Shown one piece after another: positions 1-11,499 of a DNA stretch of 64,000 nucleotides; the first letter of the stretch is position 1; every line of letters starts with the position of its first letter. This DNA comes from Turnera subulata (taxonomy: Eukaryota; Streptophyta; Magnoliopsida; Malpighiales; Passifloraceae): positions 6,787 to 70,786 of the forward strand of contig JAKUCV010001762.1 in assembly GCA_028386065.3 (NCBI GenBank). Direction: 5' to 3'. The notes under the pieces are model-generated. The model saw only the letters and a list, made by a program, of their open reading frames with translations. It made no database searches and was not told where the DNA came from. Both the position numbers and the translations under genes were made by a program.

Positions 1-568
1 GGGGCCGGTTTGTTCACGGGTTGAGGCGGCTGTGGGTGGAAAGAAAGAAAAAGAAAGGAGAAGGAAAAAGAAGAGGAGAAAAGAAAGAAAAGAAAGAAAA
101 GGGAAGGAAAAGAAAAGGAGAAGAAAGAAGGAAGTGGGGCCCACGTGGCCGGGGGAAAAACCGGGAGAGAGGAAAATCATAGCCGGGAAAGAGGAAGAGA
201 AAGGAGAGAGGAGGAAGAAGAGTGGCTCGGGGCAAAACTCATATGGCCGGTCCGGATTCTCACGTCGGAATCTCGCAGACGCAGGGATACTCCCGTCTTT
301 CCGACAAATTCCGTCCCGAGTCCAAAAATATGACTTGGGCTCGGAAAATCCGATTAATCCTCCTGAACGTCGTCCAAGTCTCGGAACTGGAAACCGAGGC
401 TCGGTTAGTTAGGAAGACACTCCCGAGCGCGGGAAAATTCTCGGTTTCGAAAAACGACTATCGATTTACCTCGAATTAATTACCCGAGATTAATTTAACA
501 GTAAATCACGGTAAAACAATTTCTACAGTCCCGGTAAAAAAAATCCAAATTTTACCCGGGCTGTTACA
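1..568 (-). mobile_element. Tekay-type gypsy LTR fragment, antisense
   Basis: Read on the minus strand, this stretch begins TGTAACA at 568 and follows the first ~150 bases of the large LTRs at 32055 and 46114: the CCCGGGTAAA motif, the ACCGGGACTGTA region, the TTTTTCGAAACCGAG block and the CCGCGCTCGAG block. It diverges further in, so it is a related subfamily rather than the same family. Bases 31-235 are a purine tract. The flank after 568 is not a polypurine tract but the leader of Gypsy-1, so this is a 5' LTR or solo LTR inserted antisense there. The other end lies outside the window. Confidence 0.8.
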
Positions 569-1100
569 CTTTCTGCCGAATTATTATATATTTTTTTTAA
601 AAAAGTGTCGAGTACTGTTCATCGTACTGTTCATCGCCTGTTCATTGCACTATTCATTGCTGTTACTATTTCGGCAGCAAATTATAAAAAAAAAATAGAA
701 AAGAAAAGAATTCTGTTGATCTGTTGATAACCAGATTGTTTTGCAGGAATTCGGGAAAAGTTCTCACCCGAATTGAATCTTAAGTTTTTCTTTCAGTTTG
801 TTGTATTCATAGCCGATTTCTTGCATTGGGTGATATTGTTTCATATTGCTCGATTGACCAAAAATCTACACATACAAATTGTTCTTATTGTGTGTGTTTT
901 TAGTTCTTGAATTGAGTTAATCTTGCCTCTAGTTTTTGTGAAGCTTGTTGTTTTCTTGTTAGGAAGTTCATTGATTCTATTGAATACGTGGCAATTTGTT
1001 ATTATCTGTGATTTGTTTCTGGATCCTAACAAATAAAGATCTAGCAAGGGACAAGAGAGTGAGTGAAACACAAGAGAGGGTGAGGTTATTTTTCAGGAAG

Positions 1101-2358
1101 ATGTCGCAGTCACCAAAAAGCCATGAATCGGAGAGCAGTCGGCAAGGCGGGCAAGAGGAATCATTACAATAGAGGGCTTTGAGAGATGAGGTAGTCCGTC
1201 TCAACAACAAATTGCTCGACAAATCCGACGAGCTAGCCGAGTTCAGACGCACACATAGAGACGACATGGCGGAGCTGAAACGCTTACTTGCAGGTTTGGC
1301 CGTCTAGGGAGAGCAGCCACCACCGGCAGCAGCAGCAGCAGCAGCCCCCTCCATGCCAACACCAGCAACAACCGCCATTAGTCAAGGAACCAAGGCAGCG
1401 AGACGAACCGCAGCCAAGGGGCGAGATACTAGAACGTCGGGAGCAAGCTGAGCCTCAGAGGCGTTTGGAAGGCGAGTTTGAAGAAGAGGTATGGGAAGAG
1501 AAAGAGTGGCAGCCACGTCACCAAGGCTATGGACGAGGTGGCAGAATGCCGAGAGGAAGAGGAGGTTATCAGAATCGACATTATGGAAGGAACAACGAGT
1601 GGGAACTATTCAACAATGTCGATGCCAACATGAACAACATCAAGATCAAGATACCTTCTTTTCAGGGAAGAGAAGATGCAGACGCTTACATTGAATGGGA
1701 GCAAAGAGTTGATATGGTTTTTATTTGTTATCACTTTTCCGAGGAAAAGAAGATTAACCTAGCTACTCTTGAATTTACTGATTATGCTCTTAAATGGTGG
1801 AACAAGTTTTTGTTGGACAGGCGTCGTGCAGGACAAGGACCCCCTCAAACATGGGCTGAATTGAAAGGCATCATGAGGAGAAGATATGTACCGAGCTACT
1901 ACTATACTGATTTGCACCAGAAGCTGCAAACCTTGAGGCAAGGTACACAAAGCATTGATGAGTATTATAAAGAGATGGAAGCACTGATGCTTCAAGCGAA
2001 TATAGAGGAGGAACCCCAAGCAACCATGGCACGATTCCTTACTGGAATGAATTGGGAGATTGTTAATGTCGTGGAGCTGCAACATAATCTAGACATTGGA
2101 GAGGTTGTCGAGAATGCAATCAAGGTGGAAAGGCAGCTGAAGGTTTATAATAGCAGCAGGGGTTTTCGAGGGCCCTATGTCACATCCAGTTCTTCCAATT
2201 GGAATCAACGAAGATACACCCGAGAAGAGAAGCCAAGAAAGGAAAAGACAAGACTGGCCGACGACAAGCCAACCCCAAAAGCAAGCCAGTCGACTTCTTC
2301 CTCCATAACTAAGCATCGAGATGTGAAATGCTTCAAGTGTGCGGGTATTGGGCGAATC
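1101..2358 (+). pseudogene. gag: Gypsy-1 gag (broken, cut at zinc knuckle)
   Basis: Gag capsid protein of a gypsy element. The likely start ATG is at 1101, but that frame meets TAG near 1170 and again near 1305; the rest continues in another frame from 1288, so the N-terminus is frameshifted. A Gln/Pro-rich stretch is followed by an Arg/Gly-rich stretch, then a clear Retrotrans_gag domain (IKIPSFQG...YIEWE, TDYALKWW, LQTLRQG, MARFLTGMN). The zinc knuckle starts with CFKCAGIG and breaks off there. From about 2352 the sequence is integrase instead. The K2 gag at 39179 is a close relative with the knuckle intact. Confidence 0.85.
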
Positions 2359-2923
2359 TGTGGTGGTAAACAGAACTTTGGGATCTTTGTTGCGTGCTGT
2401 TGTGGGTAAAAATTTGAAAACTTGGTGAGAATGTTTGCATTTGGTCGAGTTTGCTTATAATAAGAGCATACATTCTTCAACGAGTTATTCACCTTTTGAA
2501 ATTGTTTATGGTTATAACCCACTAACCCCTTTGGATTTGTTGCCTTTACCTGTTAATGAGCTTGGGAGTGCAGATGGGCAGCAAAAAGCAAAGTTAGTGC
2601 GGTCTATTCATGAGAAAGCTCGACAGCATATTGAGACAAAGAACAAGAAGTATGCTCAAAGAGCTAATCAAGGGCGCAAACTTGTACGGTTTGAGCCTGG
2701 CGATTGGGTTTGGGAACACTTTCGGAAGGAGAGGTTTCCTAAGAAAAGGAAATCTAAGCTGGATCCACGTGGAGATGGACCGTTTCAAGTTCTTCAACGC
2801 ATTGTTGACAATGCTTACAAGATTGATCTGCCAGGTGAGTATGGTGTTAGCGCCACATTCAATGTTTCTGATCTTACTTTCTTTGACAATGCAGGTACAG
2901 ATTCGAGGGCGAATCCTTTTTAG
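2352..2923 (+). pseudogene. pol: Gypsy-1 integrase C-terminal fragment
   Basis: The piece begins inside the end of the integrase catalytic core (VVNRTLGSLLRAVV) with a TGA at about 2434, then reads HLVEFAYNKSIHSSTSYSPF, PLTPLDLLPLP, the GDWVWEHFRKERFP motif and YKIDLPGEYGVSATFNVSDL. This is the usual end of a plant gypsy polyprotein. It ends just before the polypurine tract. The join to gag removes everything between, roughly 3 kb by comparison with a standard element. Whether this was one deletion or a template switch during reverse transcription cannot be told from one copy. Confidence 0.85.
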
Positions 2924-2933
2924 CAGGGGGGAA

Positions 2934-3859
2934 TGATGCAGACACTCAAGGAACAGCTGGCGACTTGGTGTTGCCCACAGATCCAATTACACGGGCTCGA
3001 TCCAAGAAGATCAAAGATCAATTGCAAAGACAAGTTCAAGCATTACTCAATCTTGAGTTGCAAGAAGATAGAGTAGTCAAGATGGGAGAAGAGCTTATGA
3101 AGAAACCCACGTGCATCACTATGTGGGAAGGAATAGAAGAGGCCTAGAGACAGTCGACCTCATTGGGCCACACTTGGGCCATGTCGACATATCAGTAGTT
3201 TTCTTATTAGGGTTTGCCGAATTTTTATAATTAAATGTTTTTATAATTTTGGCATGGGTTTTATTTATTTTATTATGTTGGGTGAAGTCCAATATTAATT
3301 AGTTGATTAATGTGGGCTTTAGTTATTTAGGTTTTTAATTGTAAGGTTTTTAATTAGTGTCCAAGTTATGTGGGCTCAATTAAAATCCTAGTCCATCTAG
3401 TAATAGGAGAGGTGGCAACTAGGGTTAAGTTTTGAGGAGGTGGCCAACTTGTGTGATGAGGTGGCCGACCTAGGGGTGTTGTGATCTCCTATAAATAAAG
3501 TCTTTAGAGTTCATTGTTAAACAGATTATTTGAGAAATAAAAAGTTCAGAAAAACTTGAATAATCTCACATCAAGAGAGGAGTCTCTTTGCTTATTTTTC
3601 TTTTAGGGATTTGCTAATAATTGCAGGTAGTGATATTTGCTATTGTGATTCATATTCCTTTGTTCTTTGTTTCTTTATTGTCTAGCACCGAGAGATTAGG
3701 AGGTGGAGGGGCTATCGCGTCCATCTGTTGCCTAGCATAGATTGTTAGGAGGTGAAGAACAACGGTGCATAAAGTGTGCACGATTGGTGGTGATTTGAGC
3801 TCGGGACAATCTTAGATACGGAGGTGCTTCTAGGGCCGGCTAGGTGTGTTGTCGTATCA
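2934..3859 (+). repeat. Gypsy-1 3' LTR (926 bp)
   Basis: The LTR starts TGATGCAGAC right after the polypurine run AGCAGGGGGGAA and ends GTCGTATCA at 3859. It shares this TGATGC...CGTATCA terminal pattern with K1, K2 and K3. Near its start an open frame (2965-3147) reads LPTDPITRARSKK, a tail often found downstream of gypsy integrase, here lying inside the LTR. A TATA box (TATAAATA) is at about 3490. The 5' partner is not in the window. Confidence 0.8.
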
Positions 3860-4470
3860 ATAGCTCAGATGGTTTGGTAGTGGAGATGCACTTTTTAGGC
3901 TTGAAGGATTTTTTGAATTGTCTTCCAATTTGGCATGAGTGACATACCTTCTCCTTTTCAAACTTAAACAATGGTAGTCCCCTTACAAGTTCCTTCTTTT
4001 GAAGATTTACAATAAGCTCATGATGTGCATGCCCCAATCTTCTATGCCAAAGTTCAGCAGTTTCTGTACTAACATTTAGGCACTTGTTTTCCGGATTAGT
4101 AACATCAAACATGTTAATGGAATACAAATTTCCTTGCCTTTTACCAACAAGCAAAGTTTGGTTATCATCATTGTTAGTTACTAAGCACTTGTTAGATTCA
4201 AAATTTACTTTGCATCCACGGTCACACAACTGACATATGCTAAGTAAATTGAATTTTAGATTTTCAACTAACAATACATGCTCAATAGTTGGATCCTTAC
4301 CGACATTACCAATACCCAATACCTTTCCTTTCGATTTGTCACCGAAGATGACAGAACCTTTACTTCTGAATTCAAGGATGAGAACTTAGACATATCACCC
4401 GTCATATGTCTTGAGCACCCACAATCAAGTACCCACTCATCCCAATTGACCTGTTACAATGTCAAGTTTC
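3860..4470 (-). pseudogene. pol: Copia-1 protease end and integrase N-terminus
   Basis: The minus strand shows the copia protease signature with the catalytic triad changed to DCG (usual D-S-G) followed by CSRHMTGD near 4400-4430, then a frame change. Next comes GAG_pre-integrase: LLVENLKFNLLSICQLCDRG and then WHRRLGHAHH...CHSCQIGRQ, the His2-Cys2 zinc site of the integrase N-terminus. The frame ends at 3860, where the Gypsy-1 LTR begins; the codons past that point in the open frame come from that LTR. Confidence 0.82.
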
Positions 4471-4555
4471 AGGTATCTAGACTTGCTTGGGTCCTTGCAA
4501 ATTAGTTTTGGTACTTTTAGGTACCCACATGAATTTTATAGGACAATGCTTCTTC

Positions 4556-6119
4556 TTAAAAATACAATTTTTTTATCTTGTGTCTATTTCTCTTACAATA
4601 GTGACAAGTGATATTATAAGTAGATGCTGGACTAATAAAATTAGTTTCATGATGCTTTTTAGTCCTCCAAACTTTTGAGAAAGATTTCGGCCTTTCTTGT
4701 TTTTCAAACACATGATGTATAGCTCCTAGTCCAACTTTTTGCAATGTATGTCTTTGTTGACTTAGAATCATATCTAGACTTTTACTATCATGATCAAACT
4801 TTTCAAGCATACTTTTCAGAGATTCCACTGTTCTTTTCAGATTTAAATTTTCATGTGCAAGTTTAGTATTATCTTCTTTACAAGTAACAATTTGTTGCTC
4901 AAGATCCTTTTGTGTCTTAGCAAGATTTTTCCTATCCGTTTTGGCATCTTCAAAACCATTATTACACAGAGTGAAATTTTTAGCCATTTATTCGTTCTTG
5001 ATCATGCATTCTTTCTTTTCTGATTCTAATAGTTCAACCTTCCTTTTTAATTCTTTGTTTGTTTTAGCCATGGCTTCAAAGCTTTCATATAACTCATCAT
5101 ATGCATCATGCAATTCATCAAAGGAAAAACTAGATGAGTTAGAATGGTTTACCTCTTTTTCTTCTTGTGCCATAAGGAAAAGTTTGTTGATTCCTCTTCA
5201 TCCGATTCATCATCTGAATCAAGGTCATCCCATGCTGCCATTGCCCTCTTTCCTTTGTTCTTGAAGTTGAAAGACTTGGATTTCCTTAGATTGGGACATT
5301 CGGCCTTGATGTGCCCGGGTTGATTGCAACCAAAGCACAAAAGTTGCTCCTTCTTTGATTCATCAATTTTCACTCCTCTGAAGTTTCTTCCCTTCAGATA
5401 TTTTTTTCAGAAACTTGACAAATCTTTTTGTAATTAAAGCAACATCCGGGTCACGTTTCAAATCACTCTCATGTGAAGACTTGAGAGCTATATCCTTCTT
5501 TTTCTTTAGTTTATCTTCAAATTTTGACCCGTGGACAATGAGGCTTCCCATTAGATCATTATAAGTGAGAGTGTTCATGTTTTTGGCTTCCTCAATAGCA
5601 GTAACCTTTGGTTTCCAATCAGAAGGAAGAGATCGAAGGATTTTTGTTACCTTCTCTTTGTTTGTAGGTTTTACCAAGACAAGCCAAGTTGTTACACAAG
5701 ATGGTGAATCTTGTGTCAAGTTCTTGTATTGTTTCATCAGGCAATATTTGGAATAGCTCGAACTCTCTCATCAGCCGATTCATCTTTGATTCTTTGACTT
5801 GGTTGGTTCCTTCATGCGCAATGCATAGAGTACTCCAAATTTCATGTGTTGTTTCGCATGATCTAACTCTTTCAAATTCGGTTTGACTGATGCCACAAAG
5901 GAGTGCATTCTTTGCTTGGGCATCTAGTTTGGCTTTCTTCATTTCAGCTTCACTCTAGGACTTCATTTCCTTGGTTGGACATGAGTAAGAAGAATTTACA
6001 ACTTCCCACATCTCAAGATCCTTTCCATCAAGAAAGGTCTTCATGCGAAACTTCCAATGATCAAAGTTGAGACCATTGAAGAAGGGTGCATTGTTGATGT
6101 TGTTTCCTTCAAATGCCAT
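4556..6119 (-). pseudogene. gag: Copia-1 gag (multiple breaks)
   Basis: Gag polyprotein of a copia element, starting at the minus-strand ATG at 6119-6117 (NAPFFNGLNFDHWKFRMKTF). An in-frame TAG follows near 5955. The UBN2-type capsid region (IWSTLCIAHEGTNQVKESKM, 5942-5619) then frameshifts into LRSLPSDWKPKVTAIEEAKN (5737-5363). The first zinc knuckle, CFGCNQPGHIKAEC, lies at 5373-5149 and is followed by an acidic Ser/Asp stretch. A coiled-coil region is split at 4988. A second, damaged knuckle (CHYCKRNRHKIK, final Cys lost) is near 4600. At least four breaks make it non-functional. Confidence 0.82.
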
Positions 6120-6159
6120 GATCTTTTCTCCTGGATGTTAATCCACAAATTGAGATTCC

Positions 6160-6175
6160 TTGCTCCGCTACCAAT
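6160..6175 (-). promoter_or_regulatory. Copia-1 primer binding site
   Basis: On the minus strand, directly after the LTR end ...CCAACA, the sequence reads ATTGGTAGCGGAGC. It sits where an LTR retroelement pairs with its tRNA primer. It differs from the standard plant initiator-Met site (TGGTATCAGAGC) at two positions; several other elements in the window carry the same variant. Confidence 0.7.
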
Positions 6176-7399
6176 TGTTGGCGCAAAAGTGCCTAAGAGA
6201 GGGAGGAGGAGGGGTGAATTAGCCTTGCTGATTAAAACCTAATTTGGCGTCTCAGAAGCCAAATTGTTTATCTCTCTGAAATTGTATTTATGACTACTAA
6301 TGAACACACCAATTAAAATGTTAAGGGAAAAGGGTTAGAGAAAATATAATACAGGATTTATAGTGGTTCGCCACACAGGACTACCTCCACTTCTCAAGGA
6401 TCCCCCCTTGAGATTTCTAACTCACTCTATTATGGTTTTTCACGGGTTCAACCAATAACCTTAGTACAAGTTTTTCTCTAGGCTCAACTCAAACCTCACA
6501 CACTCACCACAAAGCTTTTCCTAGTTTTGCCTTACACAACACCCTTTGAACCAGAAGTTATTTCTAAGTACAACAATTTTTCCCTTCAAACAATGTCTCT
6601 CAATGAATGAACTAAGAAAAGTGTTTTTCTCTCTCTCTTGTGCTTGACTTGAGAACTGCAAATGCAACTAACTTTGCTTGAATTCAGAATCTCGGTTTTG
6701 GCAGCTCTGAACATCTCCTTGAGTCAGCATCACATTATATAGGCAAGATAGATTGTGGCAATTCAAAATATCCGTTACATGTCCCTTTCATTCCAGCCCG
6801 TTTTGTTGTCAGAGGCGCCAAAGTGTCAACGTTTTTCTTCCCTGTTGTCCCTTTAACGCTTTGGCACGAGACTCACCAGACTACAACTTTTTGTAATTGA
6901 TGTCATTGTTTAGCATAGTCCTAGGTTGGTCCTAGGAAGTTTGAATTCAGCTACCTTTTAACCTATTTAAGGTTGCTTTAATCATAGAATCACTGTCCAG
7001 AAATGGTAGGTACTAGGTTTGTCGACCAATCCCATTAAGGATTAAACAAACATGAGTGGCGTGGGAATTTGCACATGAAACGACATGAAAGCGACCCATC
7101 ATACTCCAAAACCAATCCCACTCACTCTTCTTCTAATGCTTGATTTGATCACGGGTTGGCATACATCATGTCAGCTGCAATTCTTAGTTAGACACACACA
7201 TGCTACACTTAGGTTTGTCATAATCAAAACCTAGTTAGCTTGTTTAGCATATAATATAATGGGATAATTATTAGCATAGTTAATTACACTTAAAGGCATA
7301 TTATAATATTATAATTAATATCTCAATTTAGTACATGCCTTATGTTGATAAGCTCAATTAATTAGCCTTAAGTAACTTACTAATCATCATCCGATTCAC
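6176..7399 (-). repeat. Copia-1 5' LTR, antisense
   Basis: In plus orientation it starts TGTTGGCGC at 6176 next to the primer binding site. It shares blocks with the antisense Sirevirus-like LTR at 51785-53281: the 'gaggggtgaattagcc' start, 'tagtggttcgcca..aggactac', 'tcacccac..aag', and 'aggtttgtcataatcaaaa'. The outer end near 7399 is a best guess because the target duplication cannot be checked. Confidence 0.6.
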
Positions 7400-8230
7400 A
7401 AAAAGTACAAAAGAAAAATTTATTTTATTTTTATATTCAGTTGTATCATATTATTTTGTGTTATATTTTTATATATTTTATATTTTAATTTTACTTATAT
7501 TTATATTTATTTTATAATATATTATATCTGTTGAATTTATAATGTGAATATGAAACTTTGGTTTCTATAATAAAGACTCTGGCATTTGTCTTGAAGAATA
7601 TGCAATAACATATTCCGTATTTAATAAACGGAAATCATTTGTAAGTACCATATGATAGCACAATCTCAAAAAAGATAAGGAGAAGAAGATTAATATACTC
7701 CAGAAGAGCACAAGTTTTACTATAGACTAATATATTTCGGTAGAGCACAAGTTCTATTATGCTCTAGAAGAGCAAATATTTACGCTCTGGAAGAGCATGA
7801 ATTTTATTATACTCCTGAAGAGTTCAAAATTTTCCTACTTATAGGAATAAAAGGAAAGTTAAAGAAATTTTATTCAAATCTCAAAGGAATTTGTTAATAT
7901 TCGTTTCAAACGGATATTATGTTGAGACAATAAGTGAAAGAGATGTTAAAAACTCTATATTACAAAGGCTATTGTTGCAGGTAACAAACAAGTTGTGAAA
8001 AGATTACCTGCGTTATCCTCTAAAGTGTTCTATATAAATATTTGAGTTATTGAAAGTTATCATATTCATCTAGAAGCTGGCACAGTGAAGCCTGAAATTG
8101 GCATATAATAGCCTGAAGCTGACACTAGCCTGAAGCTAGCAAATAGTTTTTCCTAAGTTATTAAATACATAGTTTGCACAGTCCCAAGCGGACACCAACT
8201 AAAAGTTGACTCGTAGATTTCTTGTTTGAC
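7400..8230 (+). other. Decayed 5' region of Copia-2, no gene readable
   Basis: AT-rich sequence with no open frame. It leads without a visible border into recognisable Copia-2 pol at about 8231, so it is probably the eroded gag and leader of that element. A recognisable 5' LTR matching the 3' LTR at 17296-17776 was not found. It holds the GCTCTRGAAGAGC repeats listed separately. Confidence 0.5.
7695..7830 (+). repeat. Short hairpin-forming repeats (GCTCTRGAAGAGC type)
   Basis: Five diverged copies of a motif like TACTCCAGAAGAGCA recur about every 25-35 bases. The best copies, CTCTAGAAGAG and CTCTGGAAGAG, are near-perfect inverted repeats. They lie in the decayed 5' part of Copia-2. Confidence 0.6.
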
Positions 8231-10410
8231 ATGACCGGTTGGGCCATCCCAGATCAATAATGATGCGAAGAATTATTGAAAATTTATTTGGTAATTCATT
8301 AAAAAAACTAGAAGTTTTTATAATTCAATGAATTTCCATATGTTTGCTTGCTACAGAGGAAAATTAATTATTCAGCCTTCCTATGATAAGGTTGGCCTAG
8401 AATCACCAGCAATTTTGGAAATAATTCAGGGACATGTACGCAGACTAATAAATCCGCCATGTTGACCATCTAGGTAATTTTATGGTTCAATCGATGCATC
8501 AATTAGATGGTCTAATGTGAGCTTATTAGACGCAATTTGGCATTTTGGGCGCTTATTTTTATAATTAAGCCAATTACGGGTACACATTCCTAATTATTTT
8601 ATAAAACTATATGTCTTGATAATACTATTGTATTCCTTCAATGGTTAATGTATATCATTGAAAATAAATGGTTGAATATCCTGTAGCTCATGTTTATAAC
8701 CAAAATGATCTGGGTGAATCGTTTACTGAATATTTCCAATTGATTGCAAGACCATTGCTAATGAGAAATAAACTCCCTATTATTACTTGGGAACATGCTA
8801 TTTTACATGCAGCAGCACTTATACGCATCAAGCCAACAAGTTATTATAAGATCTCCTCATTCAATTGGTTTATGGTCACAAACCTAATATCTCCCATCTT
8901 AGGACCTTTGGTTGTGCAGTATATATACCAATTGCTCCACCACAGCAAATTAAAAAGGATCTTCAAAGAAAATTGAGAATATATGTTGAGTATGAATCTC
9001 CATCAGTTACAAAACAATTGAAACCATTGACTAGAGTTTTATTTATAGCAAGATTTGCTTATTGTTAATTTGATGAAAGTGTTTACCTAACATCAGGGGG
9101 AGAAAATAAGTAGCTGGATCAAGAGATTATTAAAATGCTATATCAATATCTAATTTTTTATCCTTAAATAAATAGTGTGAACCTGAAGTTTAAAAGGTGA
9201 TTCATTTGTAAAATTTTGATAAATCCATTGCCAGACACATTTACTGATCTAAATAGAGTGCCCAATTCTTATATACTAGCTGTAGATGCTCCTATTCGAA
9301 TTGATGTTTTTGAAGAACAATCAAAGATAGAAAATGAATCTAAAGCACACCAGAAGCATGTAAGACTACTCGGTTCCAAAGATAAGAATTCTCGACAAAG
9401 AAAATGAGCAAAGATACAAGATGGTCCCAGTGAGAAAATAAAACCTCCAGTAGAAGTTCAAATTGAAAATCCTCAAGAAGAGGAAAATCCTCCAGAAGAG
9501 GTTCTTGACATAATTGATAAAGTTCGAGAAGTAACTCAGGTACCTGAAATAAATGAAAATGACGAGATCTTGGTCAATTATACTGTGTCAGGAACAAGAT
9601 GGAACCGACGTGAAATAACCATCAACGGAATTTTTGCATATAATATAGCGCTAAATATTATGGAAGAAAATGAGGATCATAAACCTACATCTGTTGATGA
9701 ATGTAGGTGTAGAAAATGATTGGCCAAAGTGAAAAGACGCAATTAAGGCTGAGTTAGACTCACTTAAGAAGCGAGGAGTTTTGGACCTATAGTCCCTACA
9801 CCTGATGGTGTAAAATTGGTCGGTTATAAATGGGTATTTGTGTAGAAATGAAAGGAAATAGTAAGATATAAAGTTCGGCCTGTCGCACAAAGTTTTTATC
9901 CAATAACCTGGTATTGATTAGGAGGAGACATACTTCGCTATGGTGGATACAAATACTTTTCGATATTTGATAAGTTTGGCAGTACATGAAAAATTAGAAA
10001 TGCATCTAATAGATGTTGTTACAGCCTATTTTTATGGATCATAAGTCATGATATATACATGAGAATCTCTAAAAAATTTAAGTTGCCTGAAGCAACTAAT
10101 TCTCGGGAATATACTCAATTAAACTACATTAATCTTTAGATGGTTTGAACCAATTTGGGTATGTGTAGTATAATTATTCTTACATATATGCTCTATGTGT
10201 TTTATTTAATCAGTACATGTGTGAACTTATTATTATTGTTGCTTATGTTTATGATTTAGTTCTATATGTGAATTTTTTCATTATTTTGTGATTTAAAAAT
10301 TATTGGAACTCTTGGAGAAGTTTTCAAATGTTACGCTATGTTTAAAGAAAGATTTTGGTCATGAAGTACCAATTTATCTTGCTAGTAACATAAAAGCCTA
10401 GAACTTTTGC
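8231..10410 (+). pseudogene. pol: Copia-2 pol, first part (decayed)
   Basis: Remnant of a copia polyprotein with many stops and shifts. Readable pieces in order: GAG_pre-integrase (about 8231-8370, RRIIENLFGN-like); integrase (8668-9060, VEYPVAHVYNQNDLGES, IARPLLMRNKLPI, HAILHAAALIRIKPTSYYK); the integrase-RT linker (9216-9407, ending RLLGSKDKNSRQRK); and reverse transcriptase (about 9700-10410: GYKWVF, the LAVHEKLEMHLIDVVTAY region, then YLASNI). The pararetrovirus at 10411 interrupts it in the RT-RNase H region; the rest resumes at 16702. The decay is much deeper than in the viral insert. Confidence 0.8.
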
Positions 10411-10430
10411 TAAAGGGCTCTCGTCTCTCT
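10411..10430 (+). repeat. Left terminal direct repeat of the pararetrovirus
   Basis: The 20 bases TAAAGGGCTCTCGTCTCTCT occur here, immediately before the primer binding site, and again at 16682-16701. They mark the ends of the integrated viral genome as a short terminal redundancy. Confidence 0.85.
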
Positions 10431-10444
10431 ATGGTAGCGGAGCC
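10431..10444 (+). promoter_or_regulatory. Pararetrovirus tRNA primer binding site
   Basis: ATGGTAGCGGAGCC sits at the start of the genome, where caulimovirids prime minus-strand synthesis with initiator tRNA-Met (usual TGGTATCAGAGCC). The same two-base variant is seen in several LTR elements here. Confidence 0.75.
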
Positions 10445-10542
10445 AGCTCGGCTTTATGGGGAGAGTACCCATGTAAAGATTTATCATTGAGCAGGTTCAT
10501 AACCCGATGCTTTGAGTTAGTAGAAAACCAAACCTTCCAACC

Positions 10543-11499
10543 ATGGCAACTACTCCACCATTAAACACCATAACCTCCTCCATCACCATCCCAGATACTG
10601 CACGAACATCCCTCACAAACAAAATAGATCATTTAGTAGAAATAACCCATATTCCAGAAGAAGTTAGAGTTGAAGACTCACTCCTTCCTCTGGTTAATCC
10701 ATACACTATCTTCAAAAAAGGATCATTTTCTCATTCCATTAAAACTCTGATTTCTACCAGAAGACCAGCAATAAAGGAATATGTCCAGTCATCAAAACTT
10801 TCTCAGTGCACGTTGAATTCTTCAACTGCTGAGCAATATGTTACTCTTGAAATCCCTCAGGAGTTCATATCCCAATGGAAGACAAGACATTACTCTCATC
10901 TCCATCTTGGTGCTATACGCTTAGTTCTTTCATACCATGGAAGAAAAGGTCTACCAGTCACTGCCAGACTATCCTTGCTTGATTCTAGATATGTCAAATA
11001 CGAAGATGCTGTTATTGGTACTATCTTGACAACATTGAATGCCGGAAGTGTGGTACTTACCTTCTTCCCCAATTTCAATATTTCTCTTGATGATCCACAC
11101 CTGAGCACGGCCTTGAAAATTCAAGTACAAATTATTGGAGCAGAACAGGTTGCCAATGCTATCATAGCCACTCTACACCATCAAATGGTGTACAAACTCC
11201 AGGATCATACTGTTAATCTACCTTCTCAAGGAGTTTCTTCTGTTCCAATCTTTATCTATGCTGATATGGGTTCAACACCCACCATTGTTCAGCCTCCTTT
11301 GCAGATTTCCAAAGATCAGTTGGTTAAACTAATCTCCTTGGATTGTGTAACCAATTATGAAAATCTTCGCCAGCACACTCAACCAGTCCAAACTACCAAC
11401 TCTAGCTTCATCAGACAGCCCGATGGCACTGTGCAAACCATCTTCACCAGACTGGGAACTTCTTCCTCTAGTGAATTTTTCCATTGTAGTATGATCTGA
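10543..11499 (+). pseudogene. Pararetrovirus movement protein region
   Basis: The first ATG after the primer site opens 318 codons. Residues ~115-225 read HLHLGAIRLVLSYHGRKGLP, LLDSRYVKYEDAVIG, LNAGSVVLTFFPNFN and LKIQVQIIGAEQV, which fits a 30K-superfamily viral movement protein, the kind that helps virus pass through plasmodesmata. The frame ends in TGA at 11497. The same frame stays open beyond that stop, so in the ancestral virus this was the N-terminal part of a longer polyprotein. Confidence 0.82.

Larger units (their letters stand above)
569..3859 (+). mobile_element. Gypsy-1: internally deleted gypsy element
   Basis: The parts in order are a 5' leader (569-1100), a broken gag, a direct join into the end of the integrase, a polypurine tract and a 926-bp 3' LTR. 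Protease, reverse transcriptase, RNase H and most of integrase are missing, so the copy cannot move on its own. The leader matches the K2 leader around 38485-39000 in order and wording, with CTGCCGAA-like and 'ttgcctcta' blocks. The 5' LTR and primer binding site lie beyond the left edge, behind the inserted Tekay-type LTR. The right end (CGTATCA at 3859) abuts Copia-1 sequence, so this element inserted into Copia-1. Confidence 0.85.
3860..7399 (-). mobile_element. Copia-1: antisense Sirevirus-like copia, 5' part
   Basis: Going right to left, the parts are a 5' LTR (7399 to 6176, outer end uncertain), a primer binding site, gag with two zinc knuckles, a protease remnant and the start of integrase. 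The element stops abruptly at 3860, where Gypsy-1 is inserted after the STTKPSELL motif of integrase. The rest of pol should lie left of the window. Two zinc knuckles plus a long coiled-coil gag tail are typical of Sirevirus-type copia elements. Confidence 0.8.

Noticed and set aside
14..235. Phe/Ser/Pro-rich minus-strand open frame
   Set aside because: It is the complement of a purine tract in the LTR fragment; composition alone keeps it open.
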